From positions 509,403 to 573,402 of the forward strand of contig NZ_PDOG01000003.1 of the NCBI RefSeq assembly GCF_003202205.1: a stretch of 64,000 nt of DNA. The letters are read 5' to 3'. Both the position numbers and the translations under genes were made by a program. This DNA is from Halomonas sp. LBP4 (GTDB taxonomy: Bacteria; Pseudomonadota; Gammaproteobacteria; Pseudomonadales; Halomonadaceae). This document shows, piece by piece, positions 1 to 8,642 of the stretch. The notes below the pieces were generated by a model. It ran no database searches and was not told the DNA's origin. It saw nothing but the letters and a program-made list of their open reading frames with translations. The first letter of the stretch is position 1. Each line of letters begins with the position of its first letter.

Positions 1-284
1 GCGAGGCGCAGCCGCTGCTTGCTCTCGCCCAGGGCCGGGACCTGTTCGAGCAGGTCGTGCTCGAGCCACTGGACCTGTCGGGCATGCTCGAGCAGGCGCC
101 GCCCGAGCGCGGTGGGGGCCAGGCGGGGCGCACGCACCAGCACCGGTTGGCCCAGCCGTGCCTCCAGCAGCTTGATGCGTTGTGACACGGCGGACTGCGT
201 CAGGCCCAGGTGCCGGGCGCCGCGTTCGAACCCCTGCTGGTCCACCACGGCGGCCAGGGCGGCGAGCAGCTTGTAGTCGAGCAT
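1..284 (-). CDS. argP: ArgP-type LysR transcriptional regulator (5' part only)
   Basis: The reverse strand from ATG at 284 encodes the amino-terminal ~95 residues of a LysR-family activator and runs off the left edge. It starts MLDYKLLAALAAVVDQQGFE and continues through the winged-helix segment GLTQSAVSQRIKLLEARLG, very close to ArgP (IciA). ArgP activates the arginine/lysine exporter gene in response to the basic amino acid pool. Here it is divergent from a LysE/ArgO exporter at 379, which is the classical arrangement and supports the name. The effector-binding domain is outside the window. The family call is firm; the exact orthologue is inferred. Confidence 0.85.
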   Translation of the reverse strand, partial: MLDYKLLAALAAVVDQQGFERGARHLGLTQSAVSQRIKLLEARLGQPVLVRAPRLAPTALGRRLLEHARQVQWLEHDLLEQVPALGESKQRLRL

Positions 285-378
285 CGATAATGTTTATCCC
301 ATAGTCATTGAATTAATTTCCCTGATAAAAGAGTCAAGCCCAGAATGGCCCTCCATGACAAGCGGAGGGAGAGGGAGA
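285..378. promoter_or_regulatory. Divergent argP/lysE promoter region
   Basis: This short gap is markedly AT-rich compared with its surroundings (around 285-335) and separates two divergent genes. In ArgP systems the regulator binds such a region and activates the exporter promoter. I could not pick a convincing -35/-10 pair. A purine-rich Shine-Dalgarno stretch lies at 364-377, just before the lysE start. Confidence 0.4.
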
Positions 379-987
379 GTGCTGACGTCCATCGTCTACG
401 GCTGGTTGGTGAGTGGTGGCCTGATCATCGCCATCGGGGCCCAGAATGCCTTCGTCCTGGGGCAGGGGTTGCGCCGGGAACACGGCTGGCTGGTGGCCGG
501 GGTGTGCGCCGGCTGCGATGGCCTGCTGATCGCCCTGGGGATCCTCGGGGCGGGGGCGCTGCTGGCCGAACAGGCGGGGCTGATGCTGCTGGCCCGCTGG
601 GGTGGCGCCCTGTTCCTGGCCTGGCAGGCCTGGCTGGCACTGTGCCGGGTTCGTCGCCCAAGGGGCCTGGTCGCCGATGGAGGTGCGCCGGGGTCGCCCG
701 GGCGGGCGCTGCTGGCGACCCTGGCGGTGACCCTTCTCAATCCCCAGGTCTATCTCGAGACCCTCGTCGTGCTGGGCTCCCTCGGGGCCATGCAGCCGAG
801 CCCGGGAGGCTTCCTGTTCGGCGCGAGCCTGGCTTCGCTGGGCTGGTTCTTCGGTCTGGTGGCGGCCGCCGGCTGGCTGGCGCCCCGCCTGGTAAGCCGG
901 CGGGCCTGGCAGGTCGTCGATGGCGTGACCGCGCTGGTCATGGCCGGGGTCGCCGGGCGGCTGGCCAGTGGGGGCATGATCGGCTGA
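379..987 (+). CDS. lysE: LysE/ArgO family basic amino acid exporter
   Basis: An inner-membrane protein of about 202 residues that exports arginine and/or lysine. The start VLTSIVYGWLVSGGLIIAIG followed by GAQNAFVLGQGL is the LysE family signature (GAQNAF), and about six hydrophobic segments follow, as expected for this exporter. I place the start at the GTG at 379 because a GGAGGG ribosome site precedes it and LysE proteins begin at this point; an in-frame ATG at 355 would add eight polar residues. Divergence from argP suggests ArgP-dependent induction by lysine or arginine. Substrate preference cannot be read from sequence. Confidence 0.88.
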   Translation: MLTSIVYGWLVSGGLIIAIGAQNAFVLGQGLRREHGWLVAGVCAGCDGLLIALGILGAGALLAEQAGLMLLARWGGALFLAWQAWLALCRVRRPRGLVADGGAPGSPGRALLATLAVTLLNPQVYLETLVVLGSLGAMQPSPGGFLFGASLASLGWFFGLVAAAGWLAPRLVSRRAWQVVDGVTALVMAGVAGRLASGGMIG

Positions 988-1007
988 GGGCACGGGAGTA
1001 CAACGGC

Positions 1008-1025
1008 TGTAAATCTTTCGTTACG
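1008..1025 (+). promoter_or_regulatory. Candidate TyrR/PhhR box upstream of hppD
   Basis: TGTAAA-N6-GTTACG resembles the TyrR/PhhR operator TGTAAA-N6-TTTACA (left half perfect, right half 4 of 6). A second similar site lies at 1080. Tyrosine-degradation genes such as hpd are PhhR targets in pseudomonads, so the position makes sense. No TyrR/PhhR gene is in the window; the assignment is inference. Confidence 0.4.
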
Positions 1026-1079
1026 CCGTGTCAGGGATTCTCGCCACCCGTCGGGCGGGAACAGCCGGGGCGAGCGACA

Positions 1080-1097
1080 TGTAACGAAAATTTGACG
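1080..1097 (+). promoter_or_regulatory. Second candidate TyrR/PhhR box upstream of hppD
   Basis: TGTAAC-N6-TTGACG matches TGTAAA-N6-TTTACA at 5 of 6 and 4 of 6 positions. Together with the box at 1008 it creates an inverted pair TTTCGTTAC (1016-1024) and GTAACGAAA (1081-1089). It lies 134 bp before the hppD start. Confidence 0.4.
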
Positions 1098-1230
1098 GTC
1101 GCACCCCGGCGAGAGGCTGGAACGGGGGCAGGAAGCGGGCCATGGAGCGTTCCGGGCCGGGGAGGAGGGCACTAGGCTGGGGGCACATCGAGGCGACAGG
1201 CCCTGCAATACAACATTCCCGGAGGAGATC

Positions 1231-2331
1231 ATGAACGCACCCGCCCAGACCCGGAGCACCATCAGCAAGACGAACCCCATCGGCACCAACGGCTTCGAGT
1301 TCGTCGAGTACACCGCGCCGACCGCCGAGGGCATCGAGGCGCTGCGCGCGCTGTTCACTCGGATGGGCTTCACCGAGACTCGCAAGCATCGTTCCAAGCA
1401 GGTCACGCTATTCCAGCAGGAAGGCGTCAACTTCGTGCTCAACGCCGAGCCGGGCAGCCACGCCGCCGAGTTCGGTCGCGTGCACGGTCCGAGTGCCTGT
1501 GCCATGGCCTGGAAGGTGGCCGATGCCCGTCAGGCCTTCGACTACGCCGTGGCACACGGCGCCGAGCCGGTGGAGAACCCGGTGGGCCCCGGCGAGGTGG
1601 GCATCCCCGCCGTGAAGGGTATCGGCGGCTCGCTGCTCTACTTCGTCGATCCCAAGGTCGACGACGAGGGGCGCACCATCTACGACATCGACTTCGAGCC
1701 GATTCCCGGCCGCGGTGCCAACGACCACAGCGTGGGCCTCAAGGTGCTCGATCACCTGACCCACAACGTCGACCGTGGCCAGATGGACGCCTGGGCCGAC
1801 TTCTACACCCGGATCGCCAACTTCCGCGAGATTCGCTACTTCGACATCAAGGGCAAGAAGACCGGGCTGCACTCCCGGGCCATGACCGCGCCCTGCGGCA
1901 AGATGCACATCCCGATCAACGAGTCCGCCGACGACAACTCCCAGATCGCCGAATTCCTGCGCCAGTACAACGGCGAGGGGATCCAGCACCTGGCCATGGC
2001 CACCGACGACATCTACGCCACCGTGCGGGCGCTTCGGGCCAATGGCGTCACCTTCCTGACCACCCCGGACACCTACTACGAGAAGGTCGACCAGCGAGTG
2101 CCGAACCACGAGGAGAACGTCGAGGAGCTGCGCGAGCTGAGCCTGCTGATCGATGGCGGCCCCGACCAGGGGGTGCTGCTGCAGATCTTCACCGAGACGG
2201 TGATCGGCCCGATCTTCTTCGAGATCATCCAGCGCAAGGGCAACGACGGCTTCGGCGAGGGCAACTTCAAGGCGCTGTTCGAATCCATCGAGGAGGACCA
2301 GATCCGACGCGGCGTGCTCAAGGACGATTGA
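1231..2331 (+). CDS. hppD: 4-hydroxyphenylpyruvate dioxygenase
   Basis: Fe(II)-dependent cytosolic dioxygenase of tyrosine catabolism, converting 4-hydroxyphenylpyruvate to homogentisate. The 366-residue protein has the normal bacterial length and two-barrel layout. The three metal ligands are visible: His175 in LDHLTHNV, His253 in IQHLAMATDD and Glu331 in FFEIIQR. A GGAGGAG ribosome site precedes the ATG at 1231. The rest of the homogentisate pathway is not in the window; the next gene is a sodium symporter that may supply aromatic amino acids. Two TyrR/PhhR-like boxes lie upstream. No defects seen. Confidence 0.96.
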   Translation: MNAPAQTRSTISKTNPIGTNGFEFVEYTAPTAEGIEALRALFTRMGFTETRKHRSKQVTLFQQEGVNFVLNAEPGSHAAEFGRVHGPSACAMAWKVADARQAFDYAVAHGAEPVENPVGPGEVGIPAVKGIGGSLLYFVDPKVDDEGRTIYDIDFEPIPGRGANDHSVGLKVLDHLTHNVDRGQMDAWADFYTRIANFREIRYFDIKGKKTGLHSRAMTAPCGKMHIPINESADDNSQIAEFLRQYNGEGIQHLAMATDDIYATVRALRANGVTFLTTPDTYYEKVDQRVPNHEENVEELRELSLLIDGGPDQGVLLQIFTETVIGPIFFEIIQRKGNDGFGEGNFKALFESIEEDQIRRGVLKDD

Positions 2332-2340
2332 TCCCGTGGC

Positions 2341-2362
2341 CCCCGCCCCCTCCCGGGCGGGG
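2341..2362 (+). terminator. Weak GC hairpin after hppD
   Basis: CCCCGCCC (2341-2348) pairs with GGGCGGGG (2355-2362) ten bases after the hppD stop. There is no following T-run, so termination is possible but unproven. Confidence 0.3.
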
Positions 2363-2498
2363 AGCATTCCTGGCAGGTGGGCAGGATCAACCCCTGTTCA
2401 TCTGCCATCTCACAATAAAATCCGTCACAATGAGTGGTCCATGCCGATCATTCATCGAGTCGGGTGACAACAATACCCTCTGCTTCCCCTGGTGAGAC

Positions 2499-3959
2499 AT
2501 GACAAGATCCCAACAACCTCGTGCCCAGTGGCTCGGCCGCTGGGGCTTCATGCTGGCGGCTACCGGCTCCGCCGTCGGCCTGGGTAACATCTGGAAGTTT
2601 CCCTACATCACCGGCGAGTTCGGCGGTGGTGCCTTCGTGCTGGTCTACCTGGGCTGTATCCTGGCGGTCGGTGTACCGGTGATGATGACCGAGATCGCCT
2701 TCGGGCGGCGCGGCCGCGGCAGCCCCATCGACGCCATACGCCGCGTGGCCGCCGACTCCGGCGGAGCCTCCGCCTGGTCGCTGCTCGGCTGGATGGCCAT
2801 GCTCTGCGGCTTCATGATCCTCTCCTTCTACGTGGTGGTGGCCGGCTGGTCCTTCGCCTACCTGTGGAAGATGCTCAGCGGCGGCCTCGCCGGTTCCAGC
2901 GTCGACGAGATGGCGGCGCTCTTCGGCGCCAACAACGAGAGCCCCCTCAACCTGGGCTTCTGGAGCACCCTGGTCACCGTGGCCACCATGGCGATCGTGG
3001 GCAAGGGCGTCCAGGCCGGCATCGAGAAGAGTGTCAGCTGGATGATGCCCGGCATGGTGGTCATGCTGGCCGTGCTGATCGGCTATGGGGTCTTCTCCGG
3101 TGGCTTCGGTGAGGCGGTGCGCTTCCTGTTCTCCTTCGACGCCGGCAGCCTCTCCAGCGAAGGCATGCTGGCCGCCCTGGGGCATGCCTTCTTCACCCTG
3201 TCGCTGGCCTCCGGGGCCATCCTCACCTATGGCAGCTACCTGCCGGGGCGTGCCTCCATCGCCCGTACCACCCTGAGCGTGGCCGTGGCCGACACCCTGG
3301 TGGCGCTGATGGCGGGCCTGGCGATCTTCCCGGTGATCTTCGCCAACGGCATGAGCCCGGGCAGCGGACCGGGGCTGATCTTCATGAGCCTGCCGCTGGC
3401 CTTCCAGGCCATGCCGCTGGGTACCCTGTTCGGCATCCTGTTCTTCGTGATGCTCTCCATGGCCGCACTGACCTCGTCGATTTCCATGGTCGAGGCCACC
3501 GTCTCCTGGCTGTGCGACAACAAGGGCGTCTCGCGCCGTGCGGCGGCCTGGGGCACCGGTATCGTGCTGTGGCTGGTGAGCACCCTGGCGATGCTGTCGT
3601 TCAACCTGGGGGCCGACTGGACCCTGGCCGGCAAGCACTTCTTCGGCTGGCTGGACTACCTCACCTCGCGCTGGATGATGCCGCTCGGCGGGCTGGGCAT
3701 GGTGCTGCTCGCCGGCTTCGTGCTGAAGAGCGAGGCCTTCCGCGACGAGCTGGGGCTGTCGCCGCGCTGGCATGCCCTCTGGTTGTTCATGGTGCGCTAC
3801 GTCAGCCCGCTGGGCATCCTGGTGATCTTCGTCGACGCGCTGGGCATCGCCCGCATCGAGTTCGGCGCCCACTGGCCCTGGCTGCTGGCCGTGCTGGTGG
3901 CGGTGACCCTGGTCGGCGAGCTGACGAGCCCCCGCCTGCGTCGGGCCCTGGGCGGCTGA
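2499..3959 (+). CDS. Sodium-dependent transporter, NSS (SNF) family
   Basis: Integral membrane Na+ symporter of 486 residues with about 11-12 hydrophobic segments. The first helix reads GFMLAATGSAVGLGNIWKFP, the unwound sodium/substrate-binding segment typical of LeuT/MhsT-type transporters. Bacterial members carry amino acids, often hydrophobic or aromatic ones. Its position just downstream of hppD in the same direction suggests tyrosine/phenylalanine uptake, but this is only context. It is followed by a strong hairpin terminator, so the hppD/NSS pair may form one unit, though the 167-bp gap leaves room for its own promoter. Confidence 0.92.
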   Translation: MTRSQQPRAQWLGRWGFMLAATGSAVGLGNIWKFPYITGEFGGGAFVLVYLGCILAVGVPVMMTEIAFGRRGRGSPIDAIRRVAADSGGASAWSLLGWMAMLCGFMILSFYVVVAGWSFAYLWKMLSGGLAGSSVDEMAALFGANNESPLNLGFWSTLVTVATMAIVGKGVQAGIEKSVSWMMPGMVVMLAVLIGYGVFSGGFGEAVRFLFSFDAGSLSSEGMLAALGHAFFTLSLASGAILTYGSYLPGRASIARTTLSVAVADTLVALMAGLAIFPVIFANGMSPGSGPGLIFMSLPLAFQAMPLGTLFGILFFVMLSMAALTSSISMVEATVSWLCDNKGVSRRAAAWGTGIVLWLVSTLAMLSFNLGADWTLAGKHFFGWLDYLTSRWMMPLGGLGMVLLAGFVLKSEAFRDELGLSPRWHALWLFMVRYVSPLGILVIFVDALGIARIEFGAHWPWLLAVLVAVTLVGELTSPRLRRALGG

Positions 3960-3982
3960 TCTCCCGCGCGCCATGACGCTCC

Positions 3983-4017
3983 CGTCTCGCCCCCGCCCGT
4001 GCGGGGGCGAGACGTTT
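3983..4017 (+). terminator. Intrinsic terminator after the NSS transporter
   Basis: A perfect 14-bp stem, CGTCTCGCCCCCGC (3983-3996) with GCGGGGGCGAGACG (4001-4014), a CCGT loop and a short TTT follow the transporter stop by 23 bp. Confidence 0.75.
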
Positions 4018-4090
4018 GCGGGTGGCACCGTGGCCTCCAATTCATTACTTTATGGCATATGTGGCCGATTGAATCAGGAGTGAAGGGTAT

Positions 4091-4936
4091 ATGAGCGTCG
4101 ATCATGATCCGCGAGACGACCAGCACGATCCCGCCGGCGCGCCAGCTCCCGGGTCTCCCTCCCGGGGCCGGGTCAGCCTGGTGGGGGCGGGGCCCGGTGA
4201 CCCGGAGCTGCTGACCCTCAAGGCGCTCAAGCGGCTGCAGGCGGCCGAGGTGATCCTCCACGACCGGCTGGTCAGCGAGGAGGTCCTGGCCCTGGCCAAC
4301 CCCGCCGCGCGGCGTCTCTATGTCGGCAAGGCGCGCTCGGACCACAGCCTGCCCCAGGAGGGGATCAACCAGGCGCTCCTCGACTGGGCGCGCTCGGGCA
4401 AGCGGGTGGTGCGCCTGAAGGGCGGTGATCCCTTCATCTTCGGGCGAGGCGGCGAGGAACTCGAGGCCCTGGTGGCCGAGGGCGTCGAGGTAGAGGTGGT
4501 GCCCGGCATCACCGCGGCCTCGGGCTGCGCCGCCTATGCCGGCATCCCGCTGACCCACCGCGACCATGCCCAGTCGGTGCGCTTCGTTACCGGCCATCTC
4601 AAGAACGGCAGCACGAACCTGGATTGGCCGGCCCTGGCCAGCCCCGGCCAGACCCTGGTCTTCTACATGGGGCTGCACGGCCTGGCGGAGATCCGTCGCC
4701 AGCTGGTCGCCCATGGCCTGTCGCCCGAGACCCCCCTGGCGCTGATCGAGCAGGGCACCACGGCTCGCCAGCGAGTGCATCGCGGCACCCTGGGGTGGAT
4801 GCCGGACTCCCTGGGCGACATCCTGCGACCGCCGACGCTGATCATCGTCGGCGGCGTGGTGGCGCTCCACGACCGCCTGGCCTGGTTCGATGGCCAGCTG
4901 GCAGAGAGCCGCGGCTGGGATACCGGCAAACGGTAA
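4091..4936 (+). CDS. cobA: Uroporphyrinogen-III C-methyltransferase (SUMT)
   Basis: SAM-dependent enzyme that methylates uroporphyrinogen III twice to precorrin-2, the entry to siroheme and cobalamin. The 281-residue protein carries both family signatures: [15 protein letters not shown] at about residues 31-45 and [17 protein letters not shown] at 107-123. It is a stand-alone methyltransferase without the CysG oxidase/chelatase domain. About 25 residues of low-complexity sequence precede the catalytic domain; the true start could be slightly inside. No siroheme, cobalamin or nitrite reductase gene adjoins it, so it is isolated. Confidence 0.93.
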   Translation: MSVDHDPRDDQHDPAGAPAPGSPSRGRVSLVGAGPGDPELLTLKALKRLQAAEVILHDRLVSEEVLALANPAARRLYVGKARSDHSLPQEGINQALLDWARSGKRVVRLKGGDPFIFGRGGEELEALVAEGVEVEVVPGITAASGCAAYAGIPLTHRDHAQSVRFVTGHLKNGSTNLDWPALASPGQTLVFYMGLHGLAEIRRQLVAHGLSPETPLALIEQGTTARQRVHRGTLGWMPDSLGDILRPPTLIIVGGVVALHDRLAWFDGQLAESRGWDTGKR

Positions 4937-4941
4937 CCGCC

Positions 4942-4969
4942 TTGCATGACGGGCCGGGCATGCGACAAT
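4942..4969 (+). promoter_or_regulatory. Possible promoter for rlpA
   Basis: TTGCAT (4942-4947), 16 bp, GACAAT (4964-4969). The pair starts inside the last part of the gap after cobA and would place transcription at about 4977, which argues for translation of the next gene starting at 4997 rather than the ATG at 4946. Confidence 0.35.
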
Positions 4970-4996
4970 ATCCGCCCGTTTTGCCGAGCCTTCGCC

Positions 4997-5485
4997 ATGT
5001 CATCCCGTCACCGCATCGTCATTGCCGATATCGTCACCGCCGAGGCCGTTGCTGCCGATGCCCGTGATCCCGGGAGCGCATGCCGACCGCCCCCCGCCTT
5101 CCGCCTGACGATGCTGCTGCTGGCGGTCGTGCTGTTGGCCGGCTGTGCCGGTCGCGGTGGCCACCAGGCCGGCGTCGAGGCGCCGGCCGGCTGGACCGGC
5201 GAGCAGGGGCAGGCCTCCTACTACGCCGACCGCTACCATGGCCGGCGCACCGCCAGCGGCGAGCACTACGACCGGGAGGCGTTGACCGCCGCGCACCGCA
5301 CGCTGCCGTTCGGCACCCGGGTGCGGGTGACCCACCTGGGCAATGGTCGCGAGACCGTGGTGCGCATCAACGACCGCGGACCCTTCGTCGGGGGGCGGGT
5401 CATCGATCTGTCGCGCCGTGCCGCCGAGGAACTCGGCATGGTGCGTAGCGGCACGGCAGCGGTACGGCTCAGCCCGGCACGGTGA
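4997..5485 (+). CDS. rlpA: RlpA-like septal ring lipoprotein
   Basis: Secreted lipoprotein with a double-psi beta-barrel domain; the family cleaves or binds peptidoglycan strands lacking stem peptides. The export signal is the hydrophobic run [12 protein letters not shown] with lipobox LAGC. The barrel carries [19 protein letters not shown], then [16 protein letters not shown] and [17 protein letters not shown], all RlpA hallmarks. There is no C-terminal SPOR domain, so this is a short form. The start is uncertain: ATG at 4946, 4997 or 5111 are all in frame without strong ribosome sites; the last begins exactly at the signal core. Confidence 0.85.
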   Translation: MSSRHRIVIADIVTAEAVAADARDPGSACRPPPAFRLTMLLLAVVLLAGCAGRGGHQAGVEAPAGWTGEQGQASYYADRYHGRRTASGEHYDREALTAAHRTLPFGTRVRVTHLGNGRETVVRINDRGPFVGGRVIDLSRRAAEELGMVRSGTAAVRLSPAR

Positions 5486-5521
5486 CGCCACCGACGCTGT
5501 CCACCCGCGGCCGCGGGGCGG

Positions 5522-6613
5522 TCAGGGGTGAGGCCGGGGCCGGCCCGACCAGCGTTGATATTCCCGCGTCCAGCGGGCCAGCAGCGCCTCGCGCTTGAGG
5601 TCGTCGAGCGTGGCCAGCAGGCCCGGCCCCAGGCGGATCGGGCGCAGGGCGTCGCCTAGGCGGGTGCGCAACTCGCGTGCCGTGCCGGGGCCTTCCAGCG
5701 CCGGATGCACCGCGCCCAGCGATGTCTGTTCGCCGATCACCCCTTGCCCCGTCTCGCTGAGCAGATAGTCGAGAAAGCGTCGTGCCGCTTCGGGATGCGG
5801 CGCCTCGCGGGGAATGAAGGCCAGGCGCTGGGTGACCAGGGCGTAGTCGCGCGGGATCACCATCTCCAGTTGCGGATGAGTGGCGATGAAATCACTGGCG
5901 TAGCTGCCCAGCAGGTTGTAGCCGATCAGATAGCGTCCCTCCGCCAGGCCCTCGAGCATCTCCCCCGTGGTGCCGACCAGTTCCGCATCGACGCCGCCCA
6001 GGGCGGCGACCAGGTCCCAGTAGCGCGGCGACAGACGCACCTCTTCGATGGCGTAGGTGTAGCCGGCACCGCTGCGTGCCGGGTCGTAGGTCACCACGCG
6101 CCCGCGTAGCGCCTGGTGCCGGGTTTCCAGCAGATTCAGCAGGTCGGCGTGGCTGGTGATGGCCCCGAAACGTTCGGCCAGCTCGCGGCGGTAGACGATG
6201 ACGATCGGCTCGAAGGTGAGGCCGAACAGCTCCCGGCGCCAGCGTGCCCAGTCCGGCCAGGCCTCGGCGCTTGCTGTCCTCAGCGGCTGGGCATGGCCGT
6301 CGTTGGCCAGCCGGTACTGCCAGGGCATGGCCGAGGAGATCACCAGGTCGGCCTTTTCCTCGTCGTCATCGAGGAAGCGACGATGCAGCTCGAGGGTGGT
6401 GAAGTTGCGGTAGTGCAGCTCGAAGTGCGGATGGCGCCGGTGGAAGTCTTCCAGCACCGGCTTGACGTATGGCAGGTCCAGTGCGCCATGGACGATCAGC
6501 GAGAGCGGCGGCTCGCCATCGCTTGGCGCGGCGGGGAAGTGCAGCCTCTCGTCGGCCAGCCCCGGCAGGCTGAGCCATGCCAGGCACAGCAGCAGGCACA
6601 GTGACTTGGTCAT
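5522..6613 (-). CDS. Periplasmic substrate-binding protein, iron/type-1 ABC-like
   Basis: A 363-residue protein with a signal peptide (MTKSLCLLLCLAWLSLPGLA) and the fold of extracellular solute-binding family 1 proteins, with segments such as ADLVISSAMPWQYRLANDG and IGYNLLGSYASDFIATHP. No permease or ATPase lies near. It overlaps the end of the sensor kinase gene by four bases, so it is the last gene of the iclR-tctD-tctE operon. Such orphan binding proteins often act as periplasmic co-sensors for TctE-type kinases. That sensory role is inference; transport of iron or organic acid cannot be excluded. Confidence 0.75.
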   Translation of the reverse strand: MTKSLCLLLCLAWLSLPGLADERLHFPAAPSDGEPPLSLIVHGALDLPYVKPVLEDFHRRHPHFELHYRNFTTLELHRRFLDDDEEKADLVISSAMPWQYRLANDGHAQPLRTASAEAWPDWARWRRELFGLTFEPIVIVYRRELAERFGAITSHADLLNLLETRHQALRGRVVTYDPARSGAGYTYAIEEVRLSPRYWDLVAALGGVDAELVGTTGEMLEGLAEGRYLIGYNLLGSYASDFIATHPQLEMVIPRDYALVTQRLAFIPREAPHPEAARRFLDYLLSETGQGVIGEQTSLGAVHPALEGPGTARELRTRLGDALRPIRLGPGLLATLDDLKREALLARWTREYQRWSGRPRPHP

Positions 6614-7983
6614 TGGTGGTCCCCCAGGAAGCGCAGCGTCACGCGCAGGCCCTTGCCGTCCCGGGCATCGTTCAGGACCAGGCGTGCCCGGTGAGTGCGG
6701 GCGATGCCGTCCACGATGGCCAGGCCCAGCCCCGAGCCTTCGACACCGTCACGGCCACGGTAGAAGGGGCGCAACACCATCAAGCGTTGCTCCGCAGGAA
6801 TGCCCGGGCCGTCGTCTTCCACCTCCAGGGTGGCGGGGGCATCCAGGACCCGCACCGTGATGCATCTGGCGCCGTAGCGTCGGGCATTGTCGATCAGGTT
6901 GCTCAGCGCTTCCTCGAGCTGCCAGTCGATGCCGTCGATCATGACCGGCCCGGCGGTGGTCTCGACGCCGATATCGATGCCGTCGCGATGGCACACGCTC
7001 AGGGCGCTGCGCGTCGCCGTGCGGGCGATCTCGTTGAGGTCCAGGCGTTGCAGCTCGGGGGTCGCCTCGGGGTTGTTGAGGCGGGTCAGCGACAGCAGCT
7101 GCACCGCCAGGCGAGCGGTGCTGGCGCTGGTGGACTGCATGGCCCGCAAGGCGTCGTGCCAGGCCCGGGGATCGTCCTGGCGCAGGGCCAGCTCGGCGCG
7201 GGCGGAGAGGCCGGCCAGGGGCGTGCGCAACTGGTGGGAGGCATCGCCGATGAAGCGTTCCTGGTTGGCCCGCACCCGGCGCATGCGCGCCAGCAGCTCG
7301 TTGAGCGTTTCGCGCAGTTCGGCGAGTTCGCGTGGCAAGGGCAGTTCCAGCGGCGCCAGGGTGCGTGGATCGCGCGCCCGAATGGCGCGGCGCAGCCGGG
7401 TCAGCGGTGCCAGGGCGGAGCGCACCGCCAGCAGCACGACGATCACCGCCAGCCCCGCCATGGCGGCGATGTAGGCCAGGTTGCCGCGAAACAGGGCGAG
7501 CGTCAGTGCCTGGCGTCCCTCGCGGGTATGGGCCACCCGCACCTCGAAGCGTTCGCGCAGGCTCCAGTCTTCCAGGCGGGTGCGGCGAATACCCTGGCGC
7601 AGGGCCAGGTCACGCCAATCGACATTGCGATAGTGCAGGGTGTCGACAGCCTCGCTGTCGCCGCGCGGGTCGCCGGGCAGTCGGGCGTTGCCGGTGATGA
7701 AGTGGCCATCGCCGTCGAACAAGGCGTAGAACACCCGCTCCTCGGCGCTGGTGGCGAGCATCTCCAGGGCCGCCGGCGGAAGGTCGAGCCAGAGCCGTTC
7801 GTTCTGCCACTGGACCTGCTCGGCGATGGCCAGCGTAGCGGCCTCGAGCAGGCGATCGAAGGCACGATCGGCGGTCCGCCGGGCGTCCAGGTAGGCCAGC
7901 ACCAGCATCAGGGTGCCCAGCACCAGCAGGGGCAGCAACAGCCAGGCCAGCAGGCGGCGGTAGAGGCTGCCCTGGTCGCTCAT
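6610..7983 (-). CDS. tctE: TctE-type sensor histidine kinase
   Basis: Inner-membrane sensor of 457 residues. The first membrane helix is at about 10-31, a periplasmic region follows to about 170, then a second helix (about 171-189), HAMP, and the dimerisation domain with phospho-acceptor His250 in FIGDASHQLRTPLAGL. The ATPase domain shows the N box (LSNLIDNARRYG), DDGPGIP and GSGLGLAIV. It overlaps the response regulator gene and the binding-protein gene by four bases each. It probably responds to tricarboxylates and controls tctCBA across the divergent region, by analogy with Salmonella TctDE; ligand inferred. Confidence 0.9.
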   Translation of the reverse strand: MSDQGSLYRRLLAWLLLPLLVLGTLMLVLAYLDARRTADRAFDRLLEAATLAIAEQVQWQNERLWLDLPPAALEMLATSAEERVFYALFDGDGHFITGNARLPGDPRGDSEAVDTLHYRNVDWRDLALRQGIRRTRLEDWSLRERFEVRVAHTREGRQALTLALFRGNLAYIAAMAGLAVIVVLLAVRSALAPLTRLRRAIRARDPRTLAPLELPLPRELAELRETLNELLARMRRVRANQERFIGDASHQLRTPLAGLSARAELALRQDDPRAWHDALRAMQSTSASTARLAVQLLSLTRLNNPEATPELQRLDLNEIARTATRSALSVCHRDGIDIGVETTAGPVMIDGIDWQLEEALSNLIDNARRYGARCITVRVLDAPATLEVEDDGPGIPAEQRLMVLRPFYRGRDGVEGSGLGLAIVDGIARTHRARLVLNDARDGKGLRVTLRFLGDHQ

Positions 7984-8642
7984 GGCGCCTCCAGAAGATA
8001 ACCCAGCCCGCGTACGGTGCGCACCTCCACCTGGCTGCCGGCGAGCCGGCGGCGCAGGCGATGGATGTAGACCTCGATGGCATTGTCGCCCATGGCGTCA
8101 CCGGCGAAGGCTTCCTCGGCGAGTCGTGCCTTGTCCACCGGTTCACCGGCATGGCGCATCAGGCAGCTCAGCAGACGTTGCTCGCGGGGCGGCAGGCTCA
8201 GGGGCGCGCCGTCCAGCGTGAAGCGCTGGGTCAGGGCGTCGAAGACCAGTTCACCCACTTGCAGGCTGTGCCCGCGGGCCTGGCGGCGCAGCAGGGCGCG
8301 CACTCGAGCCTCGAGCTCGTCCAGGGCGAAGGGCTTGGCCAGGTAGTCGTCGGCCCCCAGGTCGAGCCCGCGCACGCGGTCTTCGATGGCGCCGCGGGCG
8401 GTGAGGATCAGCACCGGGGTCTCGCCGTCCTGATGGCGCAGGGTGGCGAGGATCTCCAGGCCGCTGCAACCCGGCAGGTTGAGATCCAGGAGGATCAGGT
8501 CATGGCCGTGGTGGGGGGTGGCGAGGCACTGCCGTGCGGCGATGCCGTCGGCGATGGTGGTGACCCGGTAGCCCTCTTGGCGCAGGGCATCGCCGAGCGT
8601 CTCCGCGAGCAGGGTGTCGTCCTCGATCAGCAGGAGTTTCAT
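7980..8642 (-). CDS. tctD: OmpR-family response regulator, TctD-type
   Basis: A 220-residue two-domain regulator. The receiver domain has acidic residues in LLIEDD, phospho-acceptor Asp53 in LILLDLNLPG and the conserved lysine in DDYLAKPF. The carboxyl-terminal winged helix includes LPPREQRLLSCLM and DNAIEVYIHRLRRRL, typical of the OmpR/PhoB class. Stop and start codons overlap with both neighbours, so it is co-translated with the sensor. The palindrome at 9369-9393 before tctC is a plausible target. Partner assignment is firm from the arrangement; the regulon is inferred. Confidence 0.9.
   Translation of the reverse strand: MKLLLIEDDTLLAETLGDALRQEGYRVTTIADGIAARQCLATPHHGHDLILLDLNLPGCSGLEILATLRHQDGETPVLILTARGAIEDRVRGLDLGADDYLAKPFALDELEARVRALLRRQARGHSLQVGELVFDALTQRFTLDGAPLSLPPREQRLLSCLMRHAGEPVDKARLAEEAFAGDAMGDNAIEVYIHRLRRRLAGSQVEVRTVRGLGYLLEAP

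Noticed and set aside
345..1175. Forward frame of 276 codons overlapping lysE
   Set aside because: Different frame from LysE, rich in Arg and Gly, no domain; LysE has its family signature and ribosome site.
2448..4040. Long open frame of 530 codons on the reverse strand over the NSS transporter
   Set aside because: It is antisense to a clear membrane transporter and has low-complexity His/Gln/Gly/Asp composition, as is normal for the mirror frame of GC-rich genes.
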